From Methylophilus aquaticus (lineage in GTDB: Bacteria; Pseudomonadota; Gammaproteobacteria; Burkholderiales; Methylophilaceae), in the NCBI RefSeq assembly GCF_030769565.1, contig NZ_JAVCAP010000001.1, forward strand, positions 25,401 through 89,400: 64,000 bases of DNA, read 5' to 3'. Positions 1 through 11,821 of this stretch are shown piece by piece (position 1 is the first letter of the stretch; each line of letters opens with the position of its first letter). Under the pieces are notes generated by a model. It saw only the letters and a program-made list of their open reading frames with translations, was not told the DNA's origin and searched no databases. Made by a program: the position numbers and the translations under genes.

Positions 1-456
1 GTTACTTTCCGGTGACGATAAACGAACCTCCAGCGTGTCCTGGCCGTCTTGCATTGCATAAATGCTTTGCGCGGCAGTGAATGTTTGATAATGCGTAGGC
101 AATCCATCCCCTTTTAAACCAGTTTGCGCTACATACAGTTTGTCCTGAGACTGATCCGTCATCAGTTCATAAGGACCGGAATTATCATCAGCTTTGTGCT
201 CCAGCAAAGACAACTGACGCAAGTCACCACCCGTGGTATCAATTTCTGCCGCATAACGATCAGTCTTCACCTGAATACGCTCGCCTTTCCTTAGATTAAA
301 ACCGGCAGCGGCCTGTGGCTTGTCAGTGGGTGCTGCGAGCGCAGGCTGTGAGTTTGTCGCCGCTGGTTGCGGCGTGTGCTGTTGTTGCCAGGCATCCCAC
401 AACAACATGATGGAAAAAGAAAAAATCACAAAAAGAATCAGACGGCGAGTATCCAT
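1..456 (-). CDS. yidC: Membrane protein insertase YidC, N-terminal part (runs off the left edge)
   Basis: YidC/Oxa1 helps insert and fold proteins in the inner membrane, alone or with SecYEG. Only the first 152 codons are present. The protein opens with MDTRRLILFVIFS, the typical first membrane helix of Gram-negative YidC, followed by a Gln/Pro/Ala-rich linker and the start of the large periplasmic beta domain (around residues 50-152, including LRKGERIQVKTD). The ATG at 456 fits the family start. Downstream of yidD, rnpA and rpmH in the same direction, as in most proteobacteria. The catalytic membrane core lies outside the window. Confidence 0.95.
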   Translation of the reverse strand, partial: MDTRRLILFVIFSFSIMLLWDAWQQQHTPQPAATNSQPALAAPTDKPQAAAGFNLRKGERIQVKTDRYAAEIDTTGGDLRQLSLLEHKADDNSGPYELMTDQSQDKLYVAQTGLKGDGLPTHYQTFTAAQSIYAMQDGQDTLEVRLSSPESN

Positions 457-474
457 ATACACTTTTCTAACAAA

Positions 475-687
475 TCAGGGGAGGGGATCAAAACCACCGG
501 GATGCCATGGATGACAGCGGCCAATCCGGCATACTGCCAGCTTGCATCCATGCCATGCACCATAGCGTTGTATTGCCTCAATGGCATAATGCGAACAGGT
601 AGGCTGAAAACGACACTGGCGACCCATCCATGGGCTCAAACCCCATTGATAGCATTTAACCAGCGTGATCAGGAATGTTTTCATCAT
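475..687 (-). CDS. yidD: Membrane protein insertion efficiency factor YidD
   Basis: Small (70 aa) protein of the YidD family, thought to assist YidC-dependent membrane insertion. It shows the family pattern KCYQWGLSP, then CRFQPTCSHYAIEAI and the C-terminal GGFDPLP, with the conserved cysteines. The frame is open further upstream, but that part overlaps rnpA and does not resemble the family. I place the start at the ATG-ATG pair at 687/684, preceded by a TAAGG ribosome-binding sequence and 4 nt after the rnpA stop. Sits between rnpA and yidC in one operon. Confidence 0.9.
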   Translation of the reverse strand: MMKTFLITLVKCYQWGLSPWMGRQCRFQPTCSHYAIEAIQRYGAWHGCKLAVCRIGRCHPWHPGGFDPLP

Positions 688-691
688 GGCC

Positions 692-1048
692 TTAGGAATT
701 GCGAGACAATTTCTCCGGAGAAGTTTTTTGCATTTTACGCAGCAAAAAAGACATTTCTTGTTGTACGCGATCAAAATCTGCATGTTGAAATGCCTTGCGT
801 ACCTGCAACACGACATCATACCCGTAGACAGCCGACACTTCTAGTCGGCATAGCTCGCGTAAGACACGCTTCATATAATTACGGTTGACGGCAAGTTTGG
901 CAGTTTTTTTGGAAACAACCAGACCAAAACGATAACAACCAAACGTATTCGGCTTTATGTGGGCAATCAGCCACTCACCATAAAGACGTTTCCGCAAATT
1001 AAAAACGGATGAAAATTCATCCGTTTTTTTTAGACGCTGCACATTCAT
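692..1048 (-). CDS. rnpA: Ribonuclease P protein component
   Basis: Basic protein subunit of RNase P, which helps the RNA subunit remove 5' leaders from pre-tRNAs. The sequence starts MNVQRLKKTDEFSSVF and contains the family core RFGLVVSKKTAKLAVNRNYMKRVLRE (RNR-type RNA-binding motif in slightly altered form, NRNYMKR). About 118 aa, the usual size. An in-frame TTG at 1066 would add six residues; I prefer ATG 1048 because family members begin near here. Lies between rpmH and yidD, as is nearly universal. Confidence 0.93.
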   Translation of the reverse strand: MNVQRLKKTDEFSSVFNLRKRLYGEWLIAHIKPNTFGCYRFGLVVSKKTAKLAVNRNYMKRVLRELCRLEVSAVYGYDVVLQVRKAFQHADFDRVQQEMSFLLRKMQKTSPEKLSRNS

Positions 1049-1081
1049 GCATTGACTGTCATGCAATGCATTTATCCGGGC

Positions 1082-1216
1082 TTACAGACCCAAACGCTTG
1101 CGACCCTTGGCGCGACGAGCAGCAATCACTGCACGGCCACCTTTGGTTTTCATACGTACCAGAAAGCCATGGGTACGTGCACGACGGGTTTTAGATGGTT
1201 GATAGGTACGTTTCAT
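1082..1216 (-). CDS. rpmH: Large ribosomal subunit protein bL34
   Basis: 44-residue, very basic protein: [18 protein letters not shown], then a [20 protein letters not shown] tail. This is the almost invariant bL34 sequence. ATG at 1216 and TAA at 1084-1082. First gene of the leftward rpmH-rnpA-yidD-yidC operon and divergent from dnaA, the classic origin arrangement. Its promoter must lie in the rpmH-dnaA spacer. Confidence 0.98.
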   Translation of the reverse strand: MKRTYQPSKTRRARTHGFLVRMKTKGGRAVIAARRAKGRKRLGL

Positions 1217-1568
1217 TATGAGCTCCTGCCAGCTGGCAAACAAATAGTATTCGACATGTATTCACAGTGTAAATCGCACACTTTGAATACGGCTTACGCT
1301 GCACACAGACAGCGTAAAATTTGCCGATTTCAAAAACCCTCAATTAAACATTAATTGCCTGCATTATGTCAATGATTTTTTTTATATTTTTGTAGTCAGG
1401 GCTTGTGGATAACTTCAGGTAAAAAGTTTAGAATGTGGCTTGATTGAATAAAACAAGATCAGCATCCAATGTAACTTCCTGCCACACTATCCCGGCACAC
1501 CTATAATAACTCGCAATCAAACGTTATACAGTAACGTGGCGTTTGCGTTACTAAAAAACACTGGAGCA
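1217..1568. promoter_or_regulatory. rpmH-dnaA divergent intergenic region with one exact DnaA box
   Basis: 352 nt without a gene, holding the promoters of rpmH (leftward) and dnaA (rightward). One exact consensus DnaA box is present as TGTGGATAA at 1404-1412 (TTATCCACA on the minus strand), next to an A/T-rich run around 1370-1392. A single box suits autoregulation of dnaA or a secondary part of a bipartite origin. No other element recognised. Confidence 0.7.
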
Positions 1569-2960
1569 ATGGAAAACTTTTGGGCGCATTGTCTGCTAAG
1601 GTTCGAACAAGAACTGTCAGCGCAACAATACAATACCTGGATCAAGCCGCTGAGAGCACGCGTCAATGGTCAATCGGTACAAATCATCGCGCCTAACAAG
1701 TTTGTGATGCAGTGGGTCAAAAGCAAATTCTTCAATCGTATTGAATCCATGGCACATGGCTTGTCACAAACTGCGACGGTTGAATTAATTGTCGATGATT
1801 CAGAACATGCGTCTACTTTAACTCCAGAAATCAAACTCAAACCAGCTAATCCGGTAGAAACTGTCATTACAGAAGCAGTACAAAAATCACCGGGCAAACA
1901 GCCGGTAAAAGCACACGCAAAACCACTCAAACAAGAAAGAACCAGTGGTTTGAATAACAGTTTTCTGTTTGAAAACTATGTGACAGGCCGGGCAAACCAG
2001 TTAGCACGGGCTGCAGCGATTCAAGTCGCTGGCAATCCAGGGCAAGCTTATAACCCGCTATTCATCTATGGCGGAGTAGGGTTAGGCAAGACGCATTTAT
2101 TGCAAGCCATTGGTAACCAGCTCAAAAAAGAAAAACCGGATGCCAATATCCGCTATTTGCATGCTGAACGTTACGTCTCCGATGTAGTAAAAGCTTATGA
2201 AAATAAAGCTTTTGATGAATTCAAACGCCAATATCACTCACTCGACTTGCTATTAATTGACGATATTCAATTTTTTGCCAAAAAGACACGCACACAAGAA
2301 GAGTTTTTTTACGCCTTTAACACTTTAATTGAAGAGAAAAAACAGATCGTCATCACCTGTGACACTTATCCTAAAGAAATTGTGGATATGGATGAACGCT
2401 TGCGTACGCGTTTTAGCTGGGGTCTCACAGTTGCAGTTGAACCACCAGAACTTGAAATGCGGGTGGCTATTTTGCGCAAAAAAGCAGAAACACTAAAAAT
2501 TGATTTGCATGAAGATGTTGCTTTTTTTGTGGCCAAACAAATCCGTTCAAGTATTCGTGAACTGGAAGGGGCATTGAACCGGATTATTGCCATGGCAAAC
2601 TTTACCGGGCATGCGATTGATGTACATTTGGCTAAAGATGCCTTGCGCGATTTGATTGCAGTGCGCGGCCGCCAAATCACTATTGAAAATATACAAAAAA
2701 CGGTCGCTGATTATTACAAAATCAAGGTCAGTGACATGTTTAGCAAAAAGCGTTCTCGTAATGTTGCGAGGCCGCGGCAAGTCGCTATGTCACTGACGCG
2801 CGAGTTAACCAACCATAGCTTTCCCGAAATTGGCGAAGCGTTTGGTGGGCGTCATCACACTACAGTGATGCATGCATGTGAAGAAATTGAACAGTTGCGT
2901 CTGAATGACCAAACATTGGCACGAGATATTGGATTGTTAACACAAGTCATTAGAGACTAA
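1569..2960 (+). CDS. dnaA: Chromosomal replication initiator protein DnaA
   Basis: AAA+ ATPase that binds DnaA boxes, melts the origin and loads the replicative helicase. 463 aa. Domain I begins MENFWAHCLLRFEQEL; a variable linker (about 75-125) leads to the AAA+ core with Walker A GGVGLGKTH (about 168) and Walker B LLLIDDIQF (about 226). The C-terminal DNA-binding domain carries the signature MSLTRELTNHSFPEIGEAFG and GGRHHTTVMHA. An ATG-like start 33 nt upstream is open but the family start is ATG 1569, preceded by CTGGAG. Followed by a 263-nt spacer and dnaN. Confidence 0.99.
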   Translation: MENFWAHCLLRFEQELSAQQYNTWIKPLRARVNGQSVQIIAPNKFVMQWVKSKFFNRIESMAHGLSQTATVELIVDDSEHASTLTPEIKLKPANPVETVITEAVQKSPGKQPVKAHAKPLKQERTSGLNNSFLFENYVTGRANQLARAAAIQVAGNPGQAYNPLFIYGGVGLGKTHLLQAIGNQLKKEKPDANIRYLHAERYVSDVVKAYENKAFDEFKRQYHSLDLLLIDDIQFFAKKTRTQEEFFYAFNTLIEEKKQIVITCDTYPKEIVDMDERLRTRFSWGLTVAVEPPELEMRVAILRKKAETLKIDLHEDVAFFVAKQIRSSIRELEGALNRIIAMANFTGHAIDVHLAKDALRDLIAVRGRQITIENIQKTVADYYKIKVSDMFSKKRSRNVARPRQVAMSLTRELTNHSFPEIGEAFGGRHHTTVMHACEEIEQLRLNDQTLARDIGLLTQVIRD

Positions 2961-3223
2961 ATTACTTGTAGAATATAGGGATTACAAAAGGTGTGGATAA
3001 CATGCGAATCAAGTGTGCTTAAATAATGGGTTAAGCGCACACAAATTAAGTTTAAAATATCAGTCACAATTGATGCATGTTTAAATCGCAAGTTACGCAC
3101 AGAGCAATAAGTTTTTAAATAATTGAATTGAATGGTTTTTTCGAGTTATCCACAAAAAACCAGTCCATTACTATTATTGTTATTTTTATATATTGAAATA
3201 CATATTATTAATTAGGTCAGACC
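2961..3223. other. Candidate chromosomal origin (oriC) between dnaA and dnaN
   Basis: 263 nt, strongly AT-rich, without a gene. Exact DnaA boxes: TGTGGATAA at 2993-3001 (minus orientation) and TTATCCACA at 3146-3154 (plus). Weaker two-mismatch boxes: TGTGCTTAA 3015-3023 and TTACGCACA 3093-3101. The stretch 3168-3216 is almost pure A/T and would suit a DNA-unwinding element right beside the 3146 box. Together with the single box upstream of dnaA this could be one bipartite origin. Inference from box content and position; no skew was computed. Confidence 0.75.
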
Positions 3224-6803
<3,580 letters not shown>

Positions 6804-6831
6804 GTAAAAAGTTTAATTTGTATTCAAATAC

Positions 6832-6859
6832 AAAAAAGGCTCCGGTAGGAGCCTTTTTT
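6832..6859. terminator. Rho-independent terminator after gyrB
   Basis: AAAAAAGGCTCC, loop GGTA, then GGAGCCTTTTTT: a perfect 12-bp inverted repeat with an A-tract on one side and T-tract on the other, so it can stop gyrB transcripts (plus) and transcripts of the antiporter gene (minus), which converge here. Confidence 0.93.
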
Positions 6860-6900
6860 GTACACTGAGAAAATGATTACAACGCATGTCGAAGGTGTTG

Positions 6901-8676
6901 CTACACTTCATTTTTGTCAGTACTCACACTTTCGAGTTCAAGCAATGTTTTAAGGTCCTGGCGACCTTGTTCCATCACACTGGACAAGGCTTTTCTATCA
7001 TGCCGGATTTTAAGGGTGGCTTCGAGCTGTTCATGGTCGTGCTTTTCAAACTGTTTGATAATTTTTGCGGCAGCGCTGGCATTTTCACCAGTCGCCATCA
7101 ATGCCTGTCTGGCAGCTTCCAGCGAAGAGTAAAAGGTTTCCCTGATCGGGTTCAAATCCAGCTCTCGCAAATCAAAGGCATCTGTTCTGCTTCTGGCCCG
7201 CACCACAATCGCTACGCGAGGCCAGCGCTCTTTGACTAATGTAGCCATTTCCAGCGTGGCTGCGGAATCATTGAGCGCGATCACCAGTAATTTTGCTTCT
7301 GCAATGCCGGCTTCCTCCAGCACGTCCAATCTTGCTGCATCGCCATAATAACAACGCCAGCCAAACTGACGGGTCAGGTCGACCTGGTTAGGGTCATTAT
7401 CAATCAGCGTGGGGGTTATGCCTTTTGCAATCAGTACACGACCCACGATTTGTCCAAAACGGCCAAAGCCGGCAATGATCACGGAATTATTTTCCGGGAT
7501 GGCATCCTTGGGGCGCTCTCCACATTGCAAGGTCAAAAAGCCGTCGTATAGCAATAACAGCAGCGGCGTAATCAACATCGAAACGGCAACGATGGCATTG
7601 AGGATATTGTACGTTTCGCGCGAAATGGAGGTTTGTGTTAGCGCAATGCCAAAAATGACAAAAGCAAACTCGCCAATTTGCGAGATGGCAACACCGAACA
7701 GCAATTTGTCACGCAGCGGGTATTTAAATAGCCAACCCAGGCCCATCAATACTGCAATTTTCAATAGCACAATCAGCAGTGCAAGCCCAAAAATCAGCAG
7801 CGGCTGGTCAGCCACCAGTGATAAATCTACCGTCATGCCAACGGAGATAAAGAACAAGCCGAGTAACAGGCCTTTCACAGGTTCAATATCCAGACGGAGT
7901 TCGTAGCGATATTCTGATTCTGCCAGTAGAACGCCGGCCAGAAAGGTTCCCAACGCCATCGACAAACCTACAGATTGCATGGCCAATGAAACACCAATCA
8001 CCAGCAATAATGAAAAAGCGACAAAAATTTCCCTCACACCGGCCTGGGCGATGATGCGCATGAGCGGGCGGAGCAGGGTGCGACTGGCGATCACAATAGC
8101 TAAAATCACGGCCAGCGCCTTGGCGACAGCCAGCAAATCAAAACTCGATGTGGATCGATTTGGCGCAATAAAGGCGAGTAGCATGAAAAGGGGGATTACT
8201 GACAGATCCTGAAACAGCAAGGTGGCAAATGCTGCTTGCCCACCGGGCGTATGCAGCTGTTTTTTTTCAGTGAGTGCAGTAAGCCCGATCGCTGTGGAGG
8301 ACATGGCAACCCCCATGCCAATAATCAGCGCTTCAGGCCAGCTAAAATGCATGCCATGTGCAATCACGGTGATCAGGCCCATGGTGAACACTACTTGCAT
8401 GCCACCCAGGCCAAACAGAAGTTTGCGTAACTCCCAGACTTTTTGTGACTCTAGTTCCAGGCCGATCAAAAACAGCATCAACACGACACCAAACTCAGCA
8501 AAATGCATGACATGTTCCGGGTCCGCAATCAGCTTCAAAGCATAGGGGCCAATCAGAATACCTGCAATCAGGTAACCGAGGACTGACCCCAGGCCCAATC
8601 TTTTAAACAGCGGGACTAACATGATGGCCGCAGCGAGGTATATCGCGGCCTGCACAAGAAAATGAGAGGTATTCAT
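6901..8676 (-). CDS. CPA2-family monovalent cation:H+ antiporter with TrkA-N (RCK) domain, KefB/KefC-like
   Basis: Inner-membrane potassium (or sodium)/proton exchanger of the CPA2 family. 591 aa: about 380 residues of hydrophobic helices (opening FLVQAAIYLAAAIMLVPLF, with the family motif FLIGLELESQKVWELRK), then a cytosolic Rossmann RCK_N domain starting NNSVIIAGFGRFGQIVGR that binds nucleotide and gates the channel. The C-terminal 80 residues are charged and helical. Resembles glutathione-gated KefB/KefC, but I cannot see a KefF/KefG partner next to it, so the ligand is uncertain. Single gene, convergent with gyrB. Confidence 0.88.
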   Translation of the reverse strand: MNTSHFLVQAAIYLAAAIMLVPLFKRLGLGSVLGYLIAGILIGPYALKLIADPEHVMHFAEFGVVLMLFLIGLELESQKVWELRKLLFGLGGMQVVFTMGLITVIAHGMHFSWPEALIIGMGVAMSSTAIGLTALTEKKQLHTPGGQAAFATLLFQDLSVIPLFMLLAFIAPNRSTSSFDLLAVAKALAVILAIVIASRTLLRPLMRIIAQAGVREIFVAFSLLLVIGVSLAMQSVGLSMALGTFLAGVLLAESEYRYELRLDIEPVKGLLLGLFFISVGMTVDLSLVADQPLLIFGLALLIVLLKIAVLMGLGWLFKYPLRDKLLFGVAISQIGEFAFVIFGIALTQTSISRETYNILNAIVAVSMLITPLLLLLYDGFLTLQCGERPKDAIPENNSVIIAGFGRFGQIVGRVLIAKGITPTLIDNDPNQVDLTRQFGWRCYYGDAARLDVLEEAGIAEAKLLVIALNDSAATLEMATLVKERWPRVAIVVRARSRTDAFDLRELDLNPIRETFYSSLEAARQALMATGENASAAAKIIKQFEKHDHEQLEATLKIRHDRKALSSVMEQGRQDLKTLLELESVSTDKNEV

Positions 8677-8981
8677 TAGAGCCTTTTATAGATGCTTTAA
8701 ACAGGGCGTGCGCTTTTCCCGGGGGGCGGTTTTTATGGGGAATTTACCATACTTACGTCTGTTAGGGTCGCGCATGCAGGACACTTGCTATTGGGCATCC
8801 TGTACATCCTATGTCAGCGCTATTGCGCAGGTCGAATCTGCGTGCTTGCCAGATTAATCTGACAACAAAATCAGACGATTCCCCGTGTTACGCTGACAGT
8901 ATCCCTATTACACTACAAGCAACACATCCACAAAAATGTCTGGCAAGTTAGGACAGACCACGTATACAGGTTAAAGAACAC
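8677..8981. other. Intergenic region, no gene or known element seen
   Basis: 305 nt between two divergent genes (antiporter leftward, unknown gene rightward). It must hold both promoters. I see no strong hairpin, repeat or RNA gene. Confidence 0.5.
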
Positions 8982-9353
8982 ATGTCTAGCCCGAATGAAA
9001 TTGCAGAACAGATTTTTGAAGTATTGAGTTTTTCGATCAAACAAGCATGCGATGAACAAGATTGGTTCAATGTCAGCCGCGATGCACTTGCTTATGGTTT
9101 CAAGCAGAGTGACGTATCCACCAATTTTGCCTACTCGCAGCGCTTTGATCTGCTGATTGCGCCCGATATTTACCTGTGCCTGCTCTACCGGTCTTTTGAC
9201 CCGTCTGGTCCATTTATCTCACTGCCCGCCATCAGCAGGTTCGAGCTAACCCTGTTACAGGGCCATGCGGTCATTAAGTCATATTTGAACGGGTTTGATG
9301 AGCCCATTTCACTCAAGGATAAAGGTGCCTGGAATGAACTCTCTTTTACTTGA
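8982..9353 (+). CDS. Hypothetical protein, possibly the 5' part of a broken gene
   Basis: Not recognised. 123 aa, soluble, mixed alpha/beta, rich in aromatic residues (FNVSRDALAYGFKQSD, DIYLCLLYRSFDPSGPF). ATG at 8982 with AGGTTAAAGAA upstream. It ends GAWNELSFT at 9353, where another open frame starts directly by overlap (TTGA) and encodes an amphipathic beta-like stretch SLEYPDDTTVDISVVFADSQ. That continuation looks like authentic protein, so this gene may have been longer and lost its frame near 9350. No functional call is possible. Confidence 0.55.
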   Translation: MSSPNEIAEQIFEVLSFSIKQACDEQDWFNVSRDALAYGFKQSDVSTNFAYSQRFDLLIAPDIYLCLLYRSFDPSGPFISLPAISRFELTLLQGHAVIKSYLNGFDEPISLKDKGAWNELSFT

Positions 9354-9437
9354 GTCTTGAGTACCCAGACGATACCACTGTTGATATAAGTGTTGTATTT
9401 GCTGACTCGCAGGTGATTACGATCAAAGGAAAATACC

Positions 9438-9629
9438 ATGTACATCAGAATGAACCGCCACGCGAAACCATCCGCCATTCAAGAAAAAAAGCCTGCATCT
9501 GCGCCCAACGCCTCTGCACTAAAAGAAGAGCAACTAGCTAACACCAACACGCTGGAAAAAGAAATTGCATGCGACATAGAAAATGGTCAGCTTTCAACCG
9601 ATGAGTTGAATAGCCACAATGACATCTAG
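9438..9629 (+). CDS. Small hypothetical protein
   Basis: 63 aa, not recognised. ATG at 9438 follows AAAGGAAAATACC, a fair ribosome-binding sequence. The C-terminal half is charged and Asn/Glu-rich with no predicted membrane segment. The first 30 codons are also open in another frame (9350-9541, reading VITIKGKYHVHQNEPP) that looks more protein-like there, so the region may instead be a decayed 3' end of the 8982 gene with frameshifts. Low certainty that it is expressed. Confidence 0.35.
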   Translation: MYIRMNRHAKPSAIQEKKPASAPNASALKEEQLANTNTLEKEIACDIENGQLSTDELNSHNDI

Positions 9630-10298
9630 GATTTCAAAAACGCACGCATCAACTGACATAAGGTGCTGAAAGCAGGGTGTTGTGCAGCGATGAGTCTATG
9701 CGCACCCGTATTTAATGCGGCATCGTCTACTCTGCGCACCTGTACAGGCACCCCGGCCAGCAGCAATTTGGAAGCATAGCCTTCTGCCTCATCTCGCAGT
9801 GAATTCGCATGGCCCGTGATGACCAACGCCGGAGCCAGCCGGCATGAGTTTACCGGCGAAACGTAAGGGTGCATGCTATCACTGGCAACCGGAATATAGT
9901 CTGCCCACGCGCGCCGGCATGGGCTATCCACAGTGGCTGCCATCGAGCTTGAAGTTTGTGATGCACCCAGCATGGGATTGATTAACATCTGCCCGCGTAA
10001 CCTGGCATACTTGTTCAGTGGTAACCCTCTGTCGCGAAACAGCATGGCCAGCACCGCTGCCAGGTTGCCACCGGCCTGTTCCCCCGCCACAACAATATTT
10101 TTCACATTGGCATCCATTGCCTGCGCATGTTCAGCCACCCATTCGAGCGCAGCATAAGCAACTTCAATTGTTTGCGGAAAACGCATGACTGGCGCCAGTG
10201 GATAGACTACACAGACAATCACTGCATCTTCAGACAGTGCGATGGCAAAATCCGCTTGAATGGAGCCACAATTAAACAGCCTGCCATGAAAATAGTCG
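9626..10298 (-). pseudogene. Broken alpha/beta-hydrolase (esterase/lipase, alpha/beta-hydrolase-3 type)
   Basis: The sequence aligns by eye to the Aes/hormone-sensitive-lipase family: a degraded oxyanion-hole box (YFHGR instead of HGG), VCVVYPLAP, then NIVVAGEQAGGNLAA where the family has GDSAGG, and a C-terminal VITGHANSLRDEAEGYA helix/strand. The catalytic serine is replaced by glutamine and the final conserved histidine region reads GAHRL. The reading frame runs into stop codons just upstream of 10298, exactly where a LysR fragment begins in the opposite direction. N-terminal about 70 residues and the promoter are gone. A remnant, not an active esterase. Confidence 0.72.
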
Positions 10299-11054
10299 CA
10301 TCAGTGTCACCACGGATGGCGCCGCCTGCTACGAGCGCGCCATCAGGTTATTAAACGAGCTGGAAGAAACTGAAGCGGCCTTGAATCAGGCCACCAGCAA
10401 TGCCAAAGACCGCTTGCGCGTAGATGTGCCCACGCCATTGGGGCGTTTGGTGATTATTCCGGCGCTACCGGATTTTTTTAAGCGCTACCCGGAAATTCAA
10501 CTCGAAATCGGCTGCGATGACAGGCCGATGGATTTGCTGGAAGAGGGTGTCGATTGCGTAATTCGTGTTGGTCACCCAATGGATTCGACTTTAGTAGCCA
10601 GGCGCGTAGGCACCATGCAATTTTTGCTGGTTGCCTCGCTGACTACCTGCAAACTCATGGCAGGCCAACACATCATGACGATTTGCAACACCACCAGGCC
10701 GTGCATTTCTTTTCATCCAAAACCGGTAAAGTGCGTAATTTCATGCTAGAGCTCGAAGGCGGCCAGCAGGAAGTCCCCACTATCCGCAAACTGGCCATCA
10801 ATAATGGTGATGCGATTGTATCCGCCGCGCTGGCAGGCATAGGTATCTGCCAATTGCCCAGCTTTATGGTGCAAAATTACCTGGCAAATGGGCAGCTGGA
10901 AAAAGTGCTTGGCGATTACCCGGTAGGTAGCCTGCCGCTCAATGCGCTCTACCCGCACAATCGGCACCTTTCATCCAAAGTACGCGCGTTTATCGAATGG
11001 GTGGCAGAGCTGTTCGCCGAGTGCCACTTGCTACAAAAAGCCAGCCAAAGTTAA
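10294..11054 (+). pseudogene. Broken LysR-family transcriptional regulator
   Basis: Homology starts abruptly at SRISVTTDGAACYERA, equivalent to about residue 50 of LysR proteins, so the whole helix-turn-helix is missing. The linker helix and effector domain follow (LRVDVPTPLGRLVIIPALPDFF, DDRPMDLLEEGVDCVIRVG). Near 10639 the frame changes: VAS in frame one continues as ADYLQTHGRPTHHDDL in another frame, consistent with loss of one C from an ancestral TCG-CCT. The rest to 11054 is intact (GGQQEVPTIRKLAINNGDAI). Two independent lesions mark it as decayed. It was probably the divergent regulator of the adjacent hydrolase. Confidence 0.82.
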
Positions 11055-11080
11055 ATCACAATTTTCATAAAGGAAGCGCC

Positions 11081-11527
11081 ATGGGCCCACTCGAACAAAA
11101 TTTTGAAAACACCTTATTCAAGCTGATCCCGCAAACCAAAAACCTGGGTATGCAGATCACCAGGATTGAAGACCATCAGATTACAGTGCGTGGCGATTAC
11201 GCCTTAAACAAAAACCATCTCGATATCGTGTTTGGTGGCAGCATTGCCGCAATCTCGATTACCACGGCATGGTCATTGGTGCAGCACAAAATTGAGCAAG
11301 CGGGGTTCAAGGGAAACCTGGTCATCAAACGTCAGGAGATTGATTATCTATTGCCAGTGAAAACAAATTTTGAATGTGTGGCTAGTTTTCAATCGCTGAA
11401 TGACTGGACACTTTTTAAAAACACTTATCGAGAAAAGGGTAGGGCAAAAGTGATAGTCACTGCTGAAATCCTCAGTGAATCAAAAGTGGCATCAAAGTTT
11501 CAGGGTGTATTTGTGTTGTACCAGTAG
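11081..11527 (+). CDS. Hotdog-fold thioesterase, YiiD C-terminal-like
   Basis: 148 aa. The motif HLDIVFGGSIAAISITTAWSLV is the hallmark of the small thioesterase domain found at the C-terminus of YiiD, followed by LVIKRQEIDYLLPV. These hotdog proteins hydrolyse acyl thioesters; substrate unknown. ATG 11081 is chosen because AAGGAAG lies 6 nt upstream; the frame is open further 5' but overlaps the LysR remnant. Stands alone, followed by about 290 nt without a recognisable gene. Confidence 0.75.
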   Translation: MGPLEQNFENTLFKLIPQTKNLGMQITRIEDHQITVRGDYALNKNHLDIVFGGSIAAISITTAWSLVQHKIEQAGFKGNLVIKRQEIDYLLPVKTNFECVASFQSLNDWTLFKNTYREKGRAKVIVTAEILSESKVASKFQGVFVLYQ

Positions 11528-11821
11528 AAACATTGCCATCTATAAAGCCCTGGAAGGGGAGTTTATTTTTGTTACGATGTGAAAAAACGGCATGCGGGGC
11601 GCTACTCATACGCTGTCTGAACGCGACCTTTGAACCACATTTGCTTACACCAGCCATTCAAAAAAGCTGGCTGGGAGATTGAGCGCCAATTCGTCAACAA
11701 GTGAGCCTTAGCAATGACTACATTATTGTGCTTGCTAATTTACCCTGCGGTTGAAGCGGGTGGGTTGAAGTTTTTGCTGGCATTGATCACAGACCATTAT
11801 TCACCTAGTAGAGTGATTTTA

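Noticed and set aside
688..819. Longer yidD (start at 819)
   Set aside because: The extra 44 residues overlap rnpA and do not resemble YidD; the ATG pair at 687 has a ribosome-binding sequence.
7409..7906. Plus-strand open frame of 165 codons opposite the antiporter
   Set aside because: Low-complexity Ser/Thr-rich antisense shadow of membrane helices.
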